Shown here: one piece after another, positions 1 to 10,604 of the stretch
How positions within the stretch are numbered: the stretch's first letter is position 1
Layout of the letters: each line of letters begins with the position of its first letter
Source: Laccaria trichodermophora
Lineage: Eukaryota; Basidiomycota; Agaricomycetes; Agaricales; Hydnangiaceae
Reading direction: 5' to 3'
Length of the DNA: 64,000 nucleotides
NCBI GenBank assembly: GCA_018417955.1
Contig: JACTVC010000011.1
Span: 866,262 to 930,261 of the forward strand
Program-made: the position numbers and the translations under genes
The notes under the pieces: generated by a model
The model's input: the letters and a program-made list of their open reading frames with translations, nothing else
Told to the model about the DNA's origin: nothing
The model's database searches: none

Positions 1-259
1 CTTAATCAGAACCGTTAAAGTCCGAGGACTAACGATTCCGATTGAACAGCGTTCTACGTCAAGCGTTCAGAACGTTACTCACTGGCGGACAGAGTCACGC
101 TAAGACTCACGTGATTTAGGAATCATCATCACACTCGACTCAACTCTCTGACTCATCCACACGTTGAGGCCATACAACGTACGTTCATATTCAATCTCTG
201 TAACTAACTAGTTTGTATTCACAGGAATACACCAACGCGCGAGTCGGCGAACTCTAACA
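1..259 (+). repeat. 5' LTR, 3' part only
   Basis: This is a direct repeat of 9030-9288 and ends in AACA, the partner of the TGTT that opens the 3' LTR. The left part of the LTR lies before the window. Confidence 0.95.
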
Positions 260-260
260 T

Positions 261-278
261 TGGTGGACACATTGGGAA
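261..278 (+). other. Primer-binding site for minus-strand DNA synthesis
   Basis: TGGTGGACACATTGGG begins two bases after the LTR end. The TGG start is what pairing with a tRNA 3' CCA needs; the primer would be a tRNA ending TGTCCACCA. I cannot name the tRNA from sequence alone. Confidence 0.7.
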
Positions 279-514
279 ATTTCCCTACAATCGCGTGAAC
301 ACCCGCATCATCGATCTCATAAATCAAGATCTCGGTAAAGTACAAGCACTCCCATCTCCGGCGGAACACGTTACGCCCACACGACCCATCTTATTCGTCA
401 AGATCTCGGTAAACAACAAGGACTCCCATCTCCAGCGAAACACGCTGCATTTCTACGACTATCTTATCAAACATCTCGAACAGGATCATCCCCGTAAACC
501 TTCATAAACGATCA

Positions 515-2866
515 ATGGAAGGTACAAAGAAGTCTACCGCTTCCGGGAGAAAAACTAATAACTCTCAATCAACAGGCATGATGAAAAACACAAGCAATAC
601 CACTACTTTAGGAACAAGCAACACACCTCGCGGGAGGGAAGCAACGCTGGAGACAAATACGCAGAACACGTTCACGCCAGGTACGCCAGACATGCCTGAA
701 GGGCTAGATTTCCCTGAAACATCCTCCTTTCAGACGGCGCAGGAACGGGATCAACAGATTCCCATCCCTGAAGTGACCGAGCCCGAGGACCCTGACATCG
801 AGGATCTCGTTGAACTGGGCATACCGTTCAGCTTTGAAGAACTACCTGATCGAGGGTCATACAAGGAAGTATTGGTGAATTTTCCAGCCTGTATGCCTTT
901 CTCTTCGTTCGGAGAAACCGTCACTGAGACCGGATTCGATAGATCGGAGAAAATCTTTGCATTGGCGGGACGACACCGACGAGCGTTACAATTAGGGGAA
1001 TCCGCCCTGCGTCGTCCAATCTACAGTTCTTATGGGAAGGTTATGTCTCGTAAAACTCGAAAAGATCTATTCAAGGAGGAAATGGAAATTTTGAAGGAGT
1101 TACTCTCGAACTTGTATCATTTTAACAACGGATCTGACGTAGCCGGATTCGCACTACAAAAGATCATTCTCGTCAATCTCAATCATAGACTCAAGTCACG
1201 ACGGAACGAAGCAGAGGAAGATTTGATAGCAAGTGGAGAAGGAGTTCCTCCTCTACCTAGGTGGGGTCCGAACGGTAAAGCTGACGAATTCTGGACCGCT
1301 AATGACTTCGAAATTTTAGGAGCTTGCTTCCGAAGGGAAGTCGAAAACTTTCTAAGTTATCTAGCAGAGCATCACGACTTTTCTAAAGGAAGGAAAGGTC
1401 GAAACCAGGAACAACGCATAACGGTAACAGGTAATCCTCATAGGAAATCCATAATCAACCCCCCAACGATTACCGCGGTAAGAAACCTTCAACCTGCATT
1501 TCTGGAAAACGAACCTGATAGTATTTCTGTACATCTAAAGAAATCCAGGACCCATTTTAATCTTCCGACGGCCAACATGAACACCTCAGTATTCGGCCAT
1601 CCGGCGCGGAATACCTCATCCCACGCGCTTAAGGAATTATTCGGCATTAAACCTTCTAGGAATTTAGAATCAGTACATGAATCTCTCAGCGGAGATGATG
1701 ATTCGGTAGAATCCCACTCGCATAAATCCGGAGAACAACCCCAACCTATGCAACGGCAAGGAGGCGGTGATCCTGGAGATTCGGATGGCGATGATAGCGA
1801 CAATGGGAAAGGGGGAAACGACCCTCGTAAAGGACCCAGGAAACCGTTCGTTCCCAACAACCCTAGAAAGAATCCGTTTAACACCATCGTGGAGGAAGGA
1901 AACGTTTCCGCTAATAAGCCGCCACCAGAACCACAATTCGACACTAAACTCAAGGTCGACGCAATACCCACCTGGGACGGTAATCCGGAAACTCTGAGAC
2001 GTTGGCTCTTGAAGATCAACAGTTTGGCAAAGCGATCTTCAGTTGTATTCAAGCAGTTAGGTTCTCTCGTACCAACACGACTCACTGGGTCCGCTGAAAT
2101 ATGGTATTACAGCCAAAGCGTCGAAACTCGCGACAGGGTCGAACAAGATTGGAACACCCTACGCGCAGCGATCGGTGAATATTACATGAACAGGGCTTTC
2201 CTCGATAAACAGAAGGCGCGAGCAAACCGCGCATCTTATCGCGACGCAAGCAATGGACGAGAAAGCCCTAGCGAATACGTTATTCGCAAATTAGAACTGT
2301 TACAGTTTGTATATAATTACACTGATACAGAACTAATTAACGAAATCGTGGAAGGCGCTCCCTCGTACTGGAATACGATTATCACGCCCCATCTATTCCA
2401 GAATCTTGAACAGTTCCAACAATCGGTCAAATTCCATGAAGATTCGCTTCTTAAAATAGGAGGAAGTGAAAATTCGTACGTTCGTCAAGGAAGTCCAAAT
2501 TATCAGAAGGATAATACTCAGCGAAGTCCTTTTAACCCTTTTAGGAATGTGCGAGTTAACTTAGTAGGATGGTCAAAGGCGACCGCAAATCCTCAATTTC
2601 CTAAGGACGATGCTAACGTCTCACCGCATGGAACACCGGAAGAAAAGGGTGCTCGCCCTTGCAGACATTGTGGGAGCGGAAAACATTGGGATAAGGACTG
2701 CAAACACGCGCGAAAGGGAGAAAAGCGCGCTAGAGCGAATATGGTTGTAACGACTTCCGAGGATGACTACGCTTTAGAAGAATACGAAAATGCGTATTAC
2801 GACCGTTTCAGCGACGAAGAGGACATGGAAGATAATCCGGATTTTTCGAAGCCCTCTCAGCCATAA
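515..2866 (+). CDS. gag: Gag polyprotein of the Ty3/gypsy element
   Basis: A 783-aa structural protein that forms the virus-like particle and packages element RNA. The first ~470 residues are polar and low in complexity, with an acidic and glycine-rich stretch near residues 395-440. A retrotransposon-gag capsid region follows at about residues 480-660 (W-D-G-N-P-E-T-L-R-R-W-L start, W-Y, then Y-V-I-R-K-L-E). A CCHC zinc knuckle lies near residue 725 (C-R-H-C-G-S-G-K-H-W-D-K-D-C, spacing CX2CX4HX4C), the usual RNA-binding module. The protein is longer than typical Gag because of the N-terminal extension. The start is the first ATG after the leader. The stop lies inside the start of the pol frame, so Gag is probably made alone and as Gag-Pol. 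Confidence 0.9.
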   Translation: MEGTKKSTASGRKTNNSQSTGMMKNTSNTTTLGTSNTPRGREATLETNTQNTFTPGTPDMPEGLDFPETSSFQTAQERDQQIPIPEVTEPEDPDIEDLVELGIPFSFEELPDRGSYKEVLVNFPACMPFSSFGETVTETGFDRSEKIFALAGRHRRALQLGESALRRPIYSSYGKVMSRKTRKDLFKEEMEILKELLSNLYHFNNGSDVAGFALQKIILVNLNHRLKSRRNEAEEDLIASGEGVPPLPRWGPNGKADEFWTANDFEILGACFRREVENFLSYLAEHHDFSKGRKGRNQEQRITVTGNPHRKSIINPPTITAVRNLQPAFLENEPDSISVHLKKSRTHFNLPTANMNTSVFGHPARNTSSHALKELFGIKPSRNLESVHESLSGDDDSVESHSHKSGEQPQPMQRQGGGDPGDSDGDDSDNGKGGNDPRKGPRKPFVPNNPRKNPFNTIVEEGNVSANKPPPEPQFDTKLKVDAIPTWDGNPETLRRWLLKINSLAKRSSVVFKQLGSLVPTRLTGSAEIWYYSQSVETRDRVEQDWNTLRAAIGEYYMNRAFLDKQKARANRASYRDASNGRESPSEYVIRKLELLQFVYNYTDTELINEIVEGAPSYWNTIITPHLFQNLEQFQQSVKFHEDSLLKIGGSENSYVRQGSPNYQKDNTQRSPFNPFRNVRVNLVGWSKATANPQFPKDDANVSPHGTPEEKGARPCRHCGSGKHWDKDCKHARKGEKRARANMVVTTSEDDYALEEYENAYYDRFSDEEDMEDNPDFSKPSQP
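2836..2866 (+). promoter_or_regulatory. Gag/Pol overlap, probable -1 frameshift zone
   Basis: The pol frame is open only from 2836, and gag stops at 2864-2866. The 31-nt overlap holds a run of five T at 2842-2846. No textbook X-XXY-YYZ heptamer sits in the gag frame, so the exact slip site is uncertain. Confidence 0.5.
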
Positions 2867-5800
2867 GGGAAGCACCAAGGCTGGGAGGGATAAGCACTGC
2901 TAAAACTTCGCGAATATATTCTGAATCCGACTCTTGGCACCGAAACCTCTCTAATCCCTACGCTAATACGCCGTCGTCAAAATCCCCTTTAATTGAACAC
3001 TCGCTTTCCCCTCCTATTAACCGCAAAACTAGACGAAAGCTTTCTAAAGAAATCAGTCGTACGTCATTTCTTACACGGACGACTGATAACGAAATAGATA
3101 AGCCAATTATCGAACTCAAGAAGCACCTCGCTCGTCCTCCAGGGTGTTCTTTCCTCGGAGCGCGCGCTACCGAAACTTTGGGCAGCTTGGACGATCCTAA
3201 GGCTAGTCCGATTCCCATAATCGTGGACTCGGGATCTGACATCACCTTAATCTCTCAAAAGGCGCTCGACGAAATGCAGAAGCCGCCAAAAATTAGGACG
3301 GGACAACGCATTAACCTCGTACAGGTCACAGGCAATGCTATGATTACAGGGTACGTTTTGTTGAGCATTTACTTCGAAACCGAGGGAGGACCAGTTCTGA
3401 TAAAAGTCGAAGCTTACGTTGTGAAAGGCATGTCTGCTCCTTTCATCCTCGGAAATGATTTTGCTGATCAGTACTCTATCTCCCTGCTGAGAGAGGAAGG
3501 ACAAAGCAAATTGTTATTTGGAAAATCTGGAAGATCAAAGAAGGTACATAATGCTGTCACGTCGACTTCAAGTTTCATTGACGAGGACGGACACGCGTTT
3601 AAGATACGTATTCGACCTAATTTTGTTTCCAAAGTAGTAAAAGCGAAGAATCACCGGAAATCGCAGAAATTAAAGCAGCGAGCAAGACGACGGCTAACGG
3701 AAAATCACGTCCGCACGACCTGTCCAGTACACATCGGTCCGGAATCAACAAAACTAGTTAAAGTTCACGCCAACTTCGTCACCAGATCGAGCACCTTATT
3801 CGTAGAAAGGAGCCTGGGAACGAAGGGTGCACTAGAAGACGTTTACGGATGCGCCGATACACTAATTGACGAGGAACGACCGTACGTGTATGTGTCCAAC
3901 TTCTCCAAAAAACCCATTCTCTTACCGTCAGGACATGTCTTAAGTCAAGGACACGACCCCTCTACATGGTTGAACAAAAAAGACGAGTTTTCGGAAAACG
4001 AACAAGGTATTATTAATGCTCATGCCAATATACTCCGAAGCATCGTTAATATAGAAAGAACTTCCGTAGAAAATAATCCTTTCGCGCAGACGGTGAAAAG
4101 CAAGGTGAAATCACTACAAGATGCTTCGCGTCGGGATTATTCCCTTGATGAACCTCTATCCGAGCCCCCTCTCGAAGGCGGACCCAAGACCGCTGAAATG
4201 CCTATGGCATTTGTTTCATCGACCGAATTGTTGAAAGAAGTTGATATATCGCCCAAGTTGACTCAGGCTCAAACCCACCAACTTCAGGAAATTTTAGAGA
4301 GGCGTAAGGAAGTTTTCAGTCTAGAAGGTAGACTAGGACACTACGAGGAGGAAGTAAGCATTCCACTCCTTCCCAACACGAAACCGATTTCAATTCCCCC
4401 GTTCCAAGCGTCACCTGCCAATCGCGAAGTAATCGACAAACAAATGAATGCATGGATTGAACTAGGAGTTATCGAAGCCTCTAGAAGTCCGTGGGGAGCA
4501 CCCGTGTTCATTGCCTACCGAAACGGCAAACCACGAATGGTAATCGACCTGAGGAGATTAAATGAACAAGTAGTCGCTGACGAGTTTCCGCTCCCCAGAC
4601 AGGACGAAATATTACAAACACTGGAAGGGAGCCGGTATCTTACAACTCTTGACGCTCTCGCCGGATTCACGCAACTAAGCATCAAGCAGGAAGACAGGGA
4701 AAAATTGGCGTTCCGCAGTCACAGAGGTCTATATCAATTCAAAAGAATGCCATTCGGATACCGTAACGGACCCGCTGTATTTCAAAGGGTTATGCAAGGA
4801 ATTTTGGCACCCTTTCTCTGGATTTTTGCCCTCGTATATATAGACGACATAGTTATATTTTCCAAATCATTTGAAGACCATTTGGTACATGTGGAATTGG
4901 TATTGAAAGCTATTGAAGAAGCTAAAATCACCCTATCCCCCGGGAAATGTCATTTCGGGTACCAGTCCTTGATGCTACTTGGACAAAAAGTTTCGCGGTT
5001 AGGATTATCTACACATAAGGAAAAAGTCGACGCCATCCTTCAGCTTGATAATCCGAAGAACGTCCATGACTTACAAATATTCCTAGGGATGATGGTTTAT
5101 TTCTCTTCGTACATTCCATTTTACGCTTGGATCGTTCATCCTCTATTCCAGCTGTTGAAACGAGGAAATAAATGGAAATGGGAACTAGAAGAACAGAATG
5201 CGTACGATTTATGCAAACAGGTATTAACCCAAGCTCCTGTCCGAGCACACGCTATTCCAGGTCTCCCTTATCGAATTTACTCCGATGCGTGCGACTTTGC
5301 GCTAGCCGCTATCCTACAACAGGTTCAGCCTATTCAAATCAAGGATTTACGCAGAACTAAAACTTATGAACTATTGGAACGCGCATTTAACGCAAAAGAA
5401 CCGGTACCGGATTTAGCAACTCATCTGGTGAAGGAAGGTTCTGACGTCCCCACGCAAGGAGAATGGGGAGAAAGTTTCGAAGAAACTACAGTACACGTCG
5501 AGCGAGTTGTCGCTTATTGGTCTAGGGTACTGCAATCGGCCGAACGAAACTACTCACCAACGGAGAGAGAAGCGTTGGCTTTGAAAGAAGGGCTTATTAA
5601 ATTTCAGCCTTACCTGGAGGGAGAACGAATATTCGCCATAACGGATCACGCCGCTCTGACGTGGAGTAAAACATTTCAAAACGTTAATCGAAGACTGTTA
5701 ACATGGGGATTAGTTTATTCAGCATTCCCCAATATGAAAATCATACATAGAGCTGGGAGAGTTCACTCCAACGTAGACCCCGTCTCCCGGTTACAACGCC

Positions 5801-7641
5801 GCCTTCCTCCTCAAAGAAGTCCCTTGGATGATGAGGTCGATCCGTTGAAATTGAAGCCCGTCGAAGATCCTTTGCGTAACATGTATGAAGAGTTAGGATC
5901 CAAGTTCGAGGAAAAATTACTTACGGTTGCGGCGCATTTCGCGGAGAGCGAGCTGCTAATGGAAAGCGAAAGGATCTCAACGAACGTATCGTTAGCCTTG
6001 GCAGATGGCGAAGAAGTCGAAATATCGTACTCAACTTCACGTTCGTATTCGACCACCATTCAAATAAGCAAGGAGGAACTTCAGAGATGGAAGAATGCGT
6101 ATGAAGAAGACTCACATTTCAGTCAAGTGCTCAAGAATAAAAAAGAGAGCGTGGCAACGGACCATATCTATTCGCAATACCATCATTCTGAGGAGGGACT
6201 GATCTATTTTGAGGATTCGGCGGGTAATACCCGATTGTGCGTCCCTAAAAGCCTTCGAGTCGAAATCATGCAAGACGCGCATAACACCATGACGGAAGCG
6301 GCGCATGGGGGATATTTCAAAACCTATAACCGGATAAGTAGTACTCACTATTGGCCTCGAATGTCTAGGGAGATCAAAGTATTCGTAAATACGTGTGATG
6401 TATGCCAAAAGACTAAACCAAGAAGGCACGCACCTACAGGATTACTTCAACCCATTCCGATCCCGTCTCAACCCTTTGAGGTTGTAAGCATGGACTTTAT
6501 ACCGGAACTGCCTGACTCAGACGGATACGATAACATTCTGGTAATTGTGGACAAACTCACGAAGTATGCGATTATAGTCCCAACCACTACAAAGATCACT
6601 GAGGAGGAAACGGTGAAGTTATTTTTCAAACATGTTATCTCAAAATTCGGGATTCCGCGCCAAGTCATTTCGGATCGAGATACTAGGTGGCGAGGAGACT
6701 TCTGGAAAGAGATCTGCCGATTGATGGGCATGCGGCGATCCCTGACGACGTCATACCACCCACAAGCCGACGGACAAACGGAGATATTGAACCAGGGTTT
6801 AGAAATTTCAATTCGCGCCTATATCGGACCTGATCGAGACAACTGGAGTCAGATGCTCGACGCATTGTCACTATCGTATAATTCCTCCCCGCATACGGCT
6901 ACCGGATTCAGTCCCGCGTACCTCCTGCGAGGATTTCAACCTATCACCGGAACCACCATCCTGAGTCAACCAGCCAGTATAGACAGGACGGGAATGATCG
7001 AGAATCCAGGAAGTAGCGAGCAAGAGATTCTACATGACAAGGCACTGAAATTAGTGGAAGGGTTTGCTGCAGAAAGGTTGAAGGCCAGGGACGCCCTCCT
7101 TTTAGGACAAATATTCCAGAAGAAAGCCTATAACAAAGGAAGGCTCAACTGGGAATTTGAAGAGGGGGATAAGGTCGTGATAAATAGAAGGAATCTCGGC
7201 TTACTAAGGGATGAAAAAGGGAGAGGCGACAAGTTACTCGCCAGGTACGAAGGACCCTTTGAAATTCTGAAAAAGGTGAGTGCCGTAGCATACCGACTTC
7301 GAATGCCCGCATCCTATGGCATGCATCCCGTGTTAAACATTGAACACTTAGAAAAGTATCAGGAGTCACCTGGTGAATTTGGAGAACGTCCACGTCTACA
7401 AACAAATCGATTGGATTTCGATGCCTTACCAGAATACGAGGTTGACAAGGTGGTAGCCGAGCGCACGTGGAAAGGCAGGAACGGACGTAGGATTCCGATC
7501 TATCGTTTACGTTATACCGGATATGGACCAGAAAGCGACACTTGGGAGACAAGGCAGAACCTGAAGAACGCTCCAGAAATACTGAAGGAATGGGAAAAAT
7601 TTAAAGCGCACCTAAAGAAGAAACCCAAGTCGACAAAATAG
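2836..7641 (+). CDS. pol: Pol polyprotein: protease, RT, RNase H, integrase, chromodomain
   Basis: The frame opens at 2836, right after a TAA, and overlaps the end of gag by 31 nt in the -1 frame. No ATG is well placed, so expression as Gag-Pol by frameshifting is likely. Domains in order: retroviral-type aspartic protease (I-V-D-S-G-S-D near 3220); reverse transcriptase with F-x-Y-x-N-G-P and the catalytic Y-I-D-D near 4840; RNase H (Y-S-D-A near 5280, E-R-E-A-L-A near 5565, D-H near 5645); integrase zinc finger (H...H...CDVC near 6300-6410); D,D,E core (M-D-F near 6490, S-D-R-D near 6670, S-Y-H-P-Q-A-D-G-Q-T-E near 6755-6790); and a chromodomain at the C-terminus (Y-E-V-D-K near 7435, W-K-G near 7470, Y-x-I-Y-R-L-R-Y-x-G-Y-G near 7500, T-W-E near 7540). 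All catalytic residues look intact, so the enzyme may be active. Confidence 0.93.
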   Translation, partial: SGFFEALSAIREAPRLGGISTAKTSRIYSESDSWHRNLSNPYANTPSSKSPLIEHSLSPPINRKTRRKLSKEISRTSFLTRTTDNEIDKPIIELKKHLARPPGCSFLGARATETLGSLDDPKASPIPIIVDSGSDITLISQKALDEMQKPPKIRTGQRINLVQVTGNAMITGYVLLSIYFETEGGPVLIKVEAYVVKGMSAPFILGNDFADQYSISLLREEGQSKLLFGKSGRSKKVHNAVTSTSSFIDEDGHAFKIRIRPNFVSKVVKAKNHRKSQKLKQRARRRLTENHVRTTCPVHIGPESTKLVKVHANFVTRSSTLFVERSLGTKGALEDVYGCADTLIDEERPYVYVSNFSKKPILLPSGHVLSQGHDPSTWLNKKDEFSENEQGIINAHANILRSIVNIERTSVENNPFAQTVKSKVKSLQDASRRDYSLDEPLSEPPLEGGPKTAEMPMAFVSSTELLKEVDISPKLTQAQTHQLQEILERRKEVFSLEGRLGHYEEEVSIPLLPNTKPISIPPFQASPANREVIDKQMNAWIELGVIEASRSPWGAPVFIAYRNGKPRMVIDLRRLNEQVVADEFPLPRQDEILQTLEGSRYLTTLDALAGFTQLSIKQEDREKLAFRSHRGLYQFKRMPFGYRNGPAVFQRVMQGILAPFLWIFALVYIDDIVIFSKSFEDHLVHVELVLKAIEEAKITLSPGKCHFGYQSLMLLGQKVSRLGLSTHKEKVDAILQLDNPKNVHDLQIFLGMMVYFSSYIPFYAWIVHPLFQLLKRGNKWKWELEEQNAYDLCKQVLTQAPVRAHAIPGLPYRIYSDACDFALAAILQQVQPIQIKDLRRTKTYELLERAFNAKEPVPDLATHLVKEGSDVPTQGEWGESFEETTVHVERVVAYWSRVLQSAERNYSPTEREALALKEGLIKFQPYLEGERIFAITDHAALTWSKTFQNVNRRLLTWGLVYSAFPNMKIIHRAGRVHSNVDPVSRLQRRLPPQRSPLDDEVDPLKLKPVEDPLRNMYEELGSKFEEKLLTVAAHFAESELLMESERISTNVSLALADGEEVEISYSTSRSYSTTIQISKEELQRWKNAYEEDSHFSQVLKNKKESVATDHIYSQYHHSEEGLIYFEDSAGNTRLCVPKSLRVEIMQDAHNTMTEAAHGGYFKTYNRISSTHYWPRMSREIKVFVNTCDVCQKTKPRRHAPTGLLQPIPIPSQPFEVVSMDFIPELPDSDGYDNILVIVDKLTKYAIIVPTTTKITEEETVKLFFKHVISKFGIPRQVISDRDTRWRGDFWKEICRLMGMRRSLTTSYHPQADGQTEILNQGLEISIRAYIGPDRDNWSQMLDALSLSYNSSPHTATGFSPAYLLRGFQPITGTTILSQPASIDRTGMIENPGSSEQEILHDKALKLVEGFAAERLKARDALLLGQIFQKKAYNKGRLNWEFEEGDKVVINRRNLGLLRDEKGRGDKLLARYEGPFEILKKVSAVAYRLRMPASYGMHPVLNIEHLEKYQESPGEFGERPRLQTNRLDFDALPEYEVDKVVAERTWKGRNGRRIPIYRLRYTGYGPESDTWETRQNLKNAPEILKEWEKFKAHLKKKPKSTK

Positions 7642-7676
7642 GCGAGCGCAGAAAACTATTTAAGCGTGGCGTATTT

Positions 7677-8534
7677 ATGATTAACTTCACTTCACTAGCA
7701 CCTTTCAAAGATCAAATCATCAGTCCCAACATCATTTACTTCCCAAATTTACACTTCACTATGCAAACCGTCGAACTTTACAATCCCAACGCTTCCAATT
7801 TACATCTCACCCCATTTGTCCCTTCTGACGCTATCTCCGATAATATCAACCCTCTGAACTATCAACTCGCTGCGGACGACTTCATTGCCCTCGTACAACC
7901 CGATGGTCAGCTTTTATACGCCCTCGAGCCTTCCACCACCACTTCCCTATTCTGGGCGCTGCATCGCCTAGCACGGTACATCACCAAGGCAGCTTCGCAC
8001 GGACTGCATAGCGACCCTACCATTCCATTCGCCTCGAAGGGCTACATTCCGCAATCCTACTTCGACAGGATCTGCATGCAGCGCCCCGATATCCTGACTA
8101 TCCAGGATTATAATTTCCTCAATCCACTCTTCGGTTACACCACTAGGGAGAACCTCGCTGCTTGGTACCGCGACTTCCAGACTGTCGGCCGAGGTGCAGT
8201 ACAGTGGATCAAAACTGCATGAGAGCAAACGCAACGGTTTGGATTGGAAGCGGGAACGGGATGGAACTGGGAGGCTAGTGCTGGATCTCGGCTCGAATAT
8301 CCAGAGCGCCGCCTTATCACCAACGTCGCGGAAGATAGCGACGCTTCGAGCGACGACGAACTCTTCACGGAAAACGAAAACGTAGAAAAACGCGTCGTCC
8401 TTCACCCAACTAAATCCGCTTACGCCGTACGCTATCCCGGCTTCAATGCCTTCGCCGGACAACCCCTCGTCGATAACGGATACGTTGACTACTACAATAC
8501 ACTCTTCACCTACACCAACAACATGGAGGAGTAA
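7677..8534 (+). pseudogene. Third ORF of the Ty3/gypsy element, one in-frame TGA
   Basis: Downstream of pol, one reading frame runs from ATG 7677 (or the better-placed ATG at 7761) to 8534, about 285 codons, broken only by TGA at 8220-8222. I do not recognise the product. It has no membrane segment or signal peptide, so it does not look like an envelope protein. The first part is rich in aromatic residues; the second has an acidic run (E-D-S-D-A-S-S-D-D-E). Because the rest of the element is intact and the LTRs match, the TGA is either a fresh nonsense mutation (GCA-TGA-GAG could come from CGA) or a programmed read-through site. An extra ORF 3' of pol is uncommon among fungal chromoviruses. 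Confidence 0.6.
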
Positions 8535-8541
8535 TGGGATT

Positions 8542-8560
8542 TAGAGGACAGGGGGGGGTA
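8542..8560 (+). other. Polypurine tract next to 3' LTR
   Basis: AGAGGACAGGGGGGGG sits two bases before the LTR start at 8561, the standard position for plus-strand priming. Confidence 0.8.
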
Positions 8561-9288
8561 TGTTATGGTACTACCTATGTTATGGTACTACCCACTACAT
8601 CCTTAGTAACTCTCCTTAATCTAGTCAAGCTTCAGTCTATGCCCTCTTAAAACCATTATCCTAAACTTAATTTCTTGTACATAAATTGTTAGTATCAAGT
8701 TGTCGAGGATATCTAAAGAACGTGTATGATTGCAATACGACGCGACGCGTTATTTGGCAAACACAAGTTCGCCAAACAAGAAGCAGGACCAAACATCGTA
8801 CAAAGGACACTTGATCCAGCAACCGTTGTAGAAAGAACTTGAATGCTATGGAAGGTTCCAAAACCTTCCTCCAGGATCTAGAATAGAAGAAGTTAGTATA
8901 TAATACTCTTGTAAACTGAGCCATGGAATTCATACTTACTTTACCCCACATTTTGAGTGACTTAAGATCTTGAATAAGACTTAGTTAGCTGTTACTTAAG
9001 TACGTGATAAAGCGTTAAGCTATCAACTACTTAATCAGAACCGTTAAAGTCCGAGGACTAACGATTCCGATTGAACAGCGTTCTACGTCAAGCGTTCAGA
9101 ACGTTACTCACTGGCGGACAGAGTCACGCTAAGACTCACGTGATTTAGGAATCATCATCACACTCGACTCAACTCTCTGACTCATCCACACGTTGAGGCC
9201 ATACAACGTACGTTCATATTCAATCTCTGTAACTAACTAGTTTGTATTCACAGGAATACACCAACGCGCGAGTCGGCGAACTCTAACA
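8561..9288 (+). repeat. 3' LTR (728 bp)
   Basis: It starts TGTT and ends AACA. The opening carries two near-copies of TATGTTATGGTACTACC (8559-8592). Its last 259 bp equal bases 1-259. Confidence 0.93.
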
Positions 9289-10600
9289 GGTGTGGGAGCA
9301 TCGTGTGAGGCGTGGACGATGGTTTTCTCACCTGTGTTAGGGTTTAGGTTTACTTGGGAGTCGGGAATTCTGGAAGGCATCGTGAGTTGACAGGATCTGT
9401 CAATCAGACTTGCCTTATGTAGTTTCCCTGAGTCTTTGCACTCTGGGACTTCATCTTGATGAAGTCCGCAGTGCCCCCACCATTGTGAAACCGAAGGGCG
9501 AATCGGGACTTCTCGACGAAGGCGTGAGTGTGAGATAGCGGCGGAGAAGATCTGGGGTACGCGAGAGAGAGAAAGTAATGTGGTGCTGCAAGGCGTCACC
9601 ACGTTGAGATTATCCTGTGACCCAGGAACTGGAGCGCGGTCACCCGGCGCAGGACTCTTGTATCCCGGAGGGGAGGCATAAGGCTGCCTAGCCGTACAGA
9701 AAAGGGGTGACTCCGTCCACATGTAATATATGATGTGGTTGCAAAGTGAGTTTATTGTTATGACCTAGGCACTATATAATGAGGAATAAACATAAGTAAA
9801 TATGCATGCTCCTAGGTCACGCAAGAAGGGCAGTAGCACTGTATGCTAGCACGCCGTTACACATTGGGCTCCATTTTTTGTGGGCTGGTTCTTCCCATTT
9901 CTTCTAAAATTTTCAGCTACAAATGGAGACTATAGGTTGAACTTGATCCAAACAATCAGCTTCATTAGGCTTTATCCCAGGTTTTAGCCATCCACTCTAA
10001 ACCTGAAATAATCCATCACAAGCCACTTGAAATCTTATATCTTTACAGACCAATTAATTTCAGTCAACAACAATGCAAGACTTCATTGGTTGCCAAGGGA
10101 TCAACTTTAGCCAAAATTACCACTCTAGGCAAGCTCATTAACAAATGTCTTTCTCTGTGATCAATTTTTTCAACAGGGTGACATTGATGATGATGATGTC
10201 ACTGACCACTTGCTGACTGGACTTATAGTCATGTTGGAGAACAATGAAAATAATCACATGCAGATTGAACGGACAGCCATCCAGTTGTTTCTCAATCAAC
10301 ATGTGCATATGTGGTTATATAACAGTTGCACAATCAATGATGTATGGCCATTGAAGACCCCCCACAGTTCTTTCACTCTTTCATTTATGTGGAAGTTCTC
10401 CAATAGTAATTGACTCTTTGACTTACTCAGCTCTATTGTATTGTGTTGTCCTTTGCCCTTGTTCCTTTTTGAGTATGTGCCTACTACTACCTACCTACCA
10501 GCTCTATGATTTACCACCTATTGGCCATTCCTCCAACATGCATACAGAACAAACCACTTCACAATTGACTTTTAAATACTATAGGAATATAACATAGAGT
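9289..10600. other. No gene recognised; possible old LTR-like stretch
   Basis: The first part (9291-9863) starts TGTGGGAG and ends TTACACA, and has a TATATAATGAGG box near 9773. It could be an older solo LTR in which the Ty3 element landed, but no target duplication proves it. From 9864 to 10600 the DNA is AT-rich with only short open frames; I see no supported gene. Confidence 0.3.
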
Positions 10601-10604
10601 TGGA

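Larger units (their letters stand above)
1..9288 (+). mobile_element. Ty3/gypsy LTR retrotransposon (chromovirus), 5' end cut by window edge
   Basis: The element has the order LTR, primer-binding site, gag, pol (protease, reverse transcriptase, RNase H, integrase, chromodomain), extra ORF, polypurine tract, LTR. RT before integrase is the Ty3/gypsy order, and the C-terminal chromodomain marks a chromovirus, a group whose integrases are steered towards heterochromatin. The visible 259 bp of the 5' LTR match 9030-9288 with no difference that I can find, so insertion was recent. The 5' target site lies outside the window; the bases following the 3' LTR are ggtgt. Pol is open throughout, but the third ORF has an internal TGA. 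Confidence 0.95.

Noticed and set aside
295..507. 70-codon frame in the leader between LTR and gag
   Set aside because: No ATG start, and it contains two near-copies of one sentence-like repeat (ATCAAGATCTCGGTAAA). More likely untranslated leader.
9237..9722. 161-codon minus-strand frame
   Set aside because: It runs from unique flank into the end of the fresh LTR, so it was created by the insertion.
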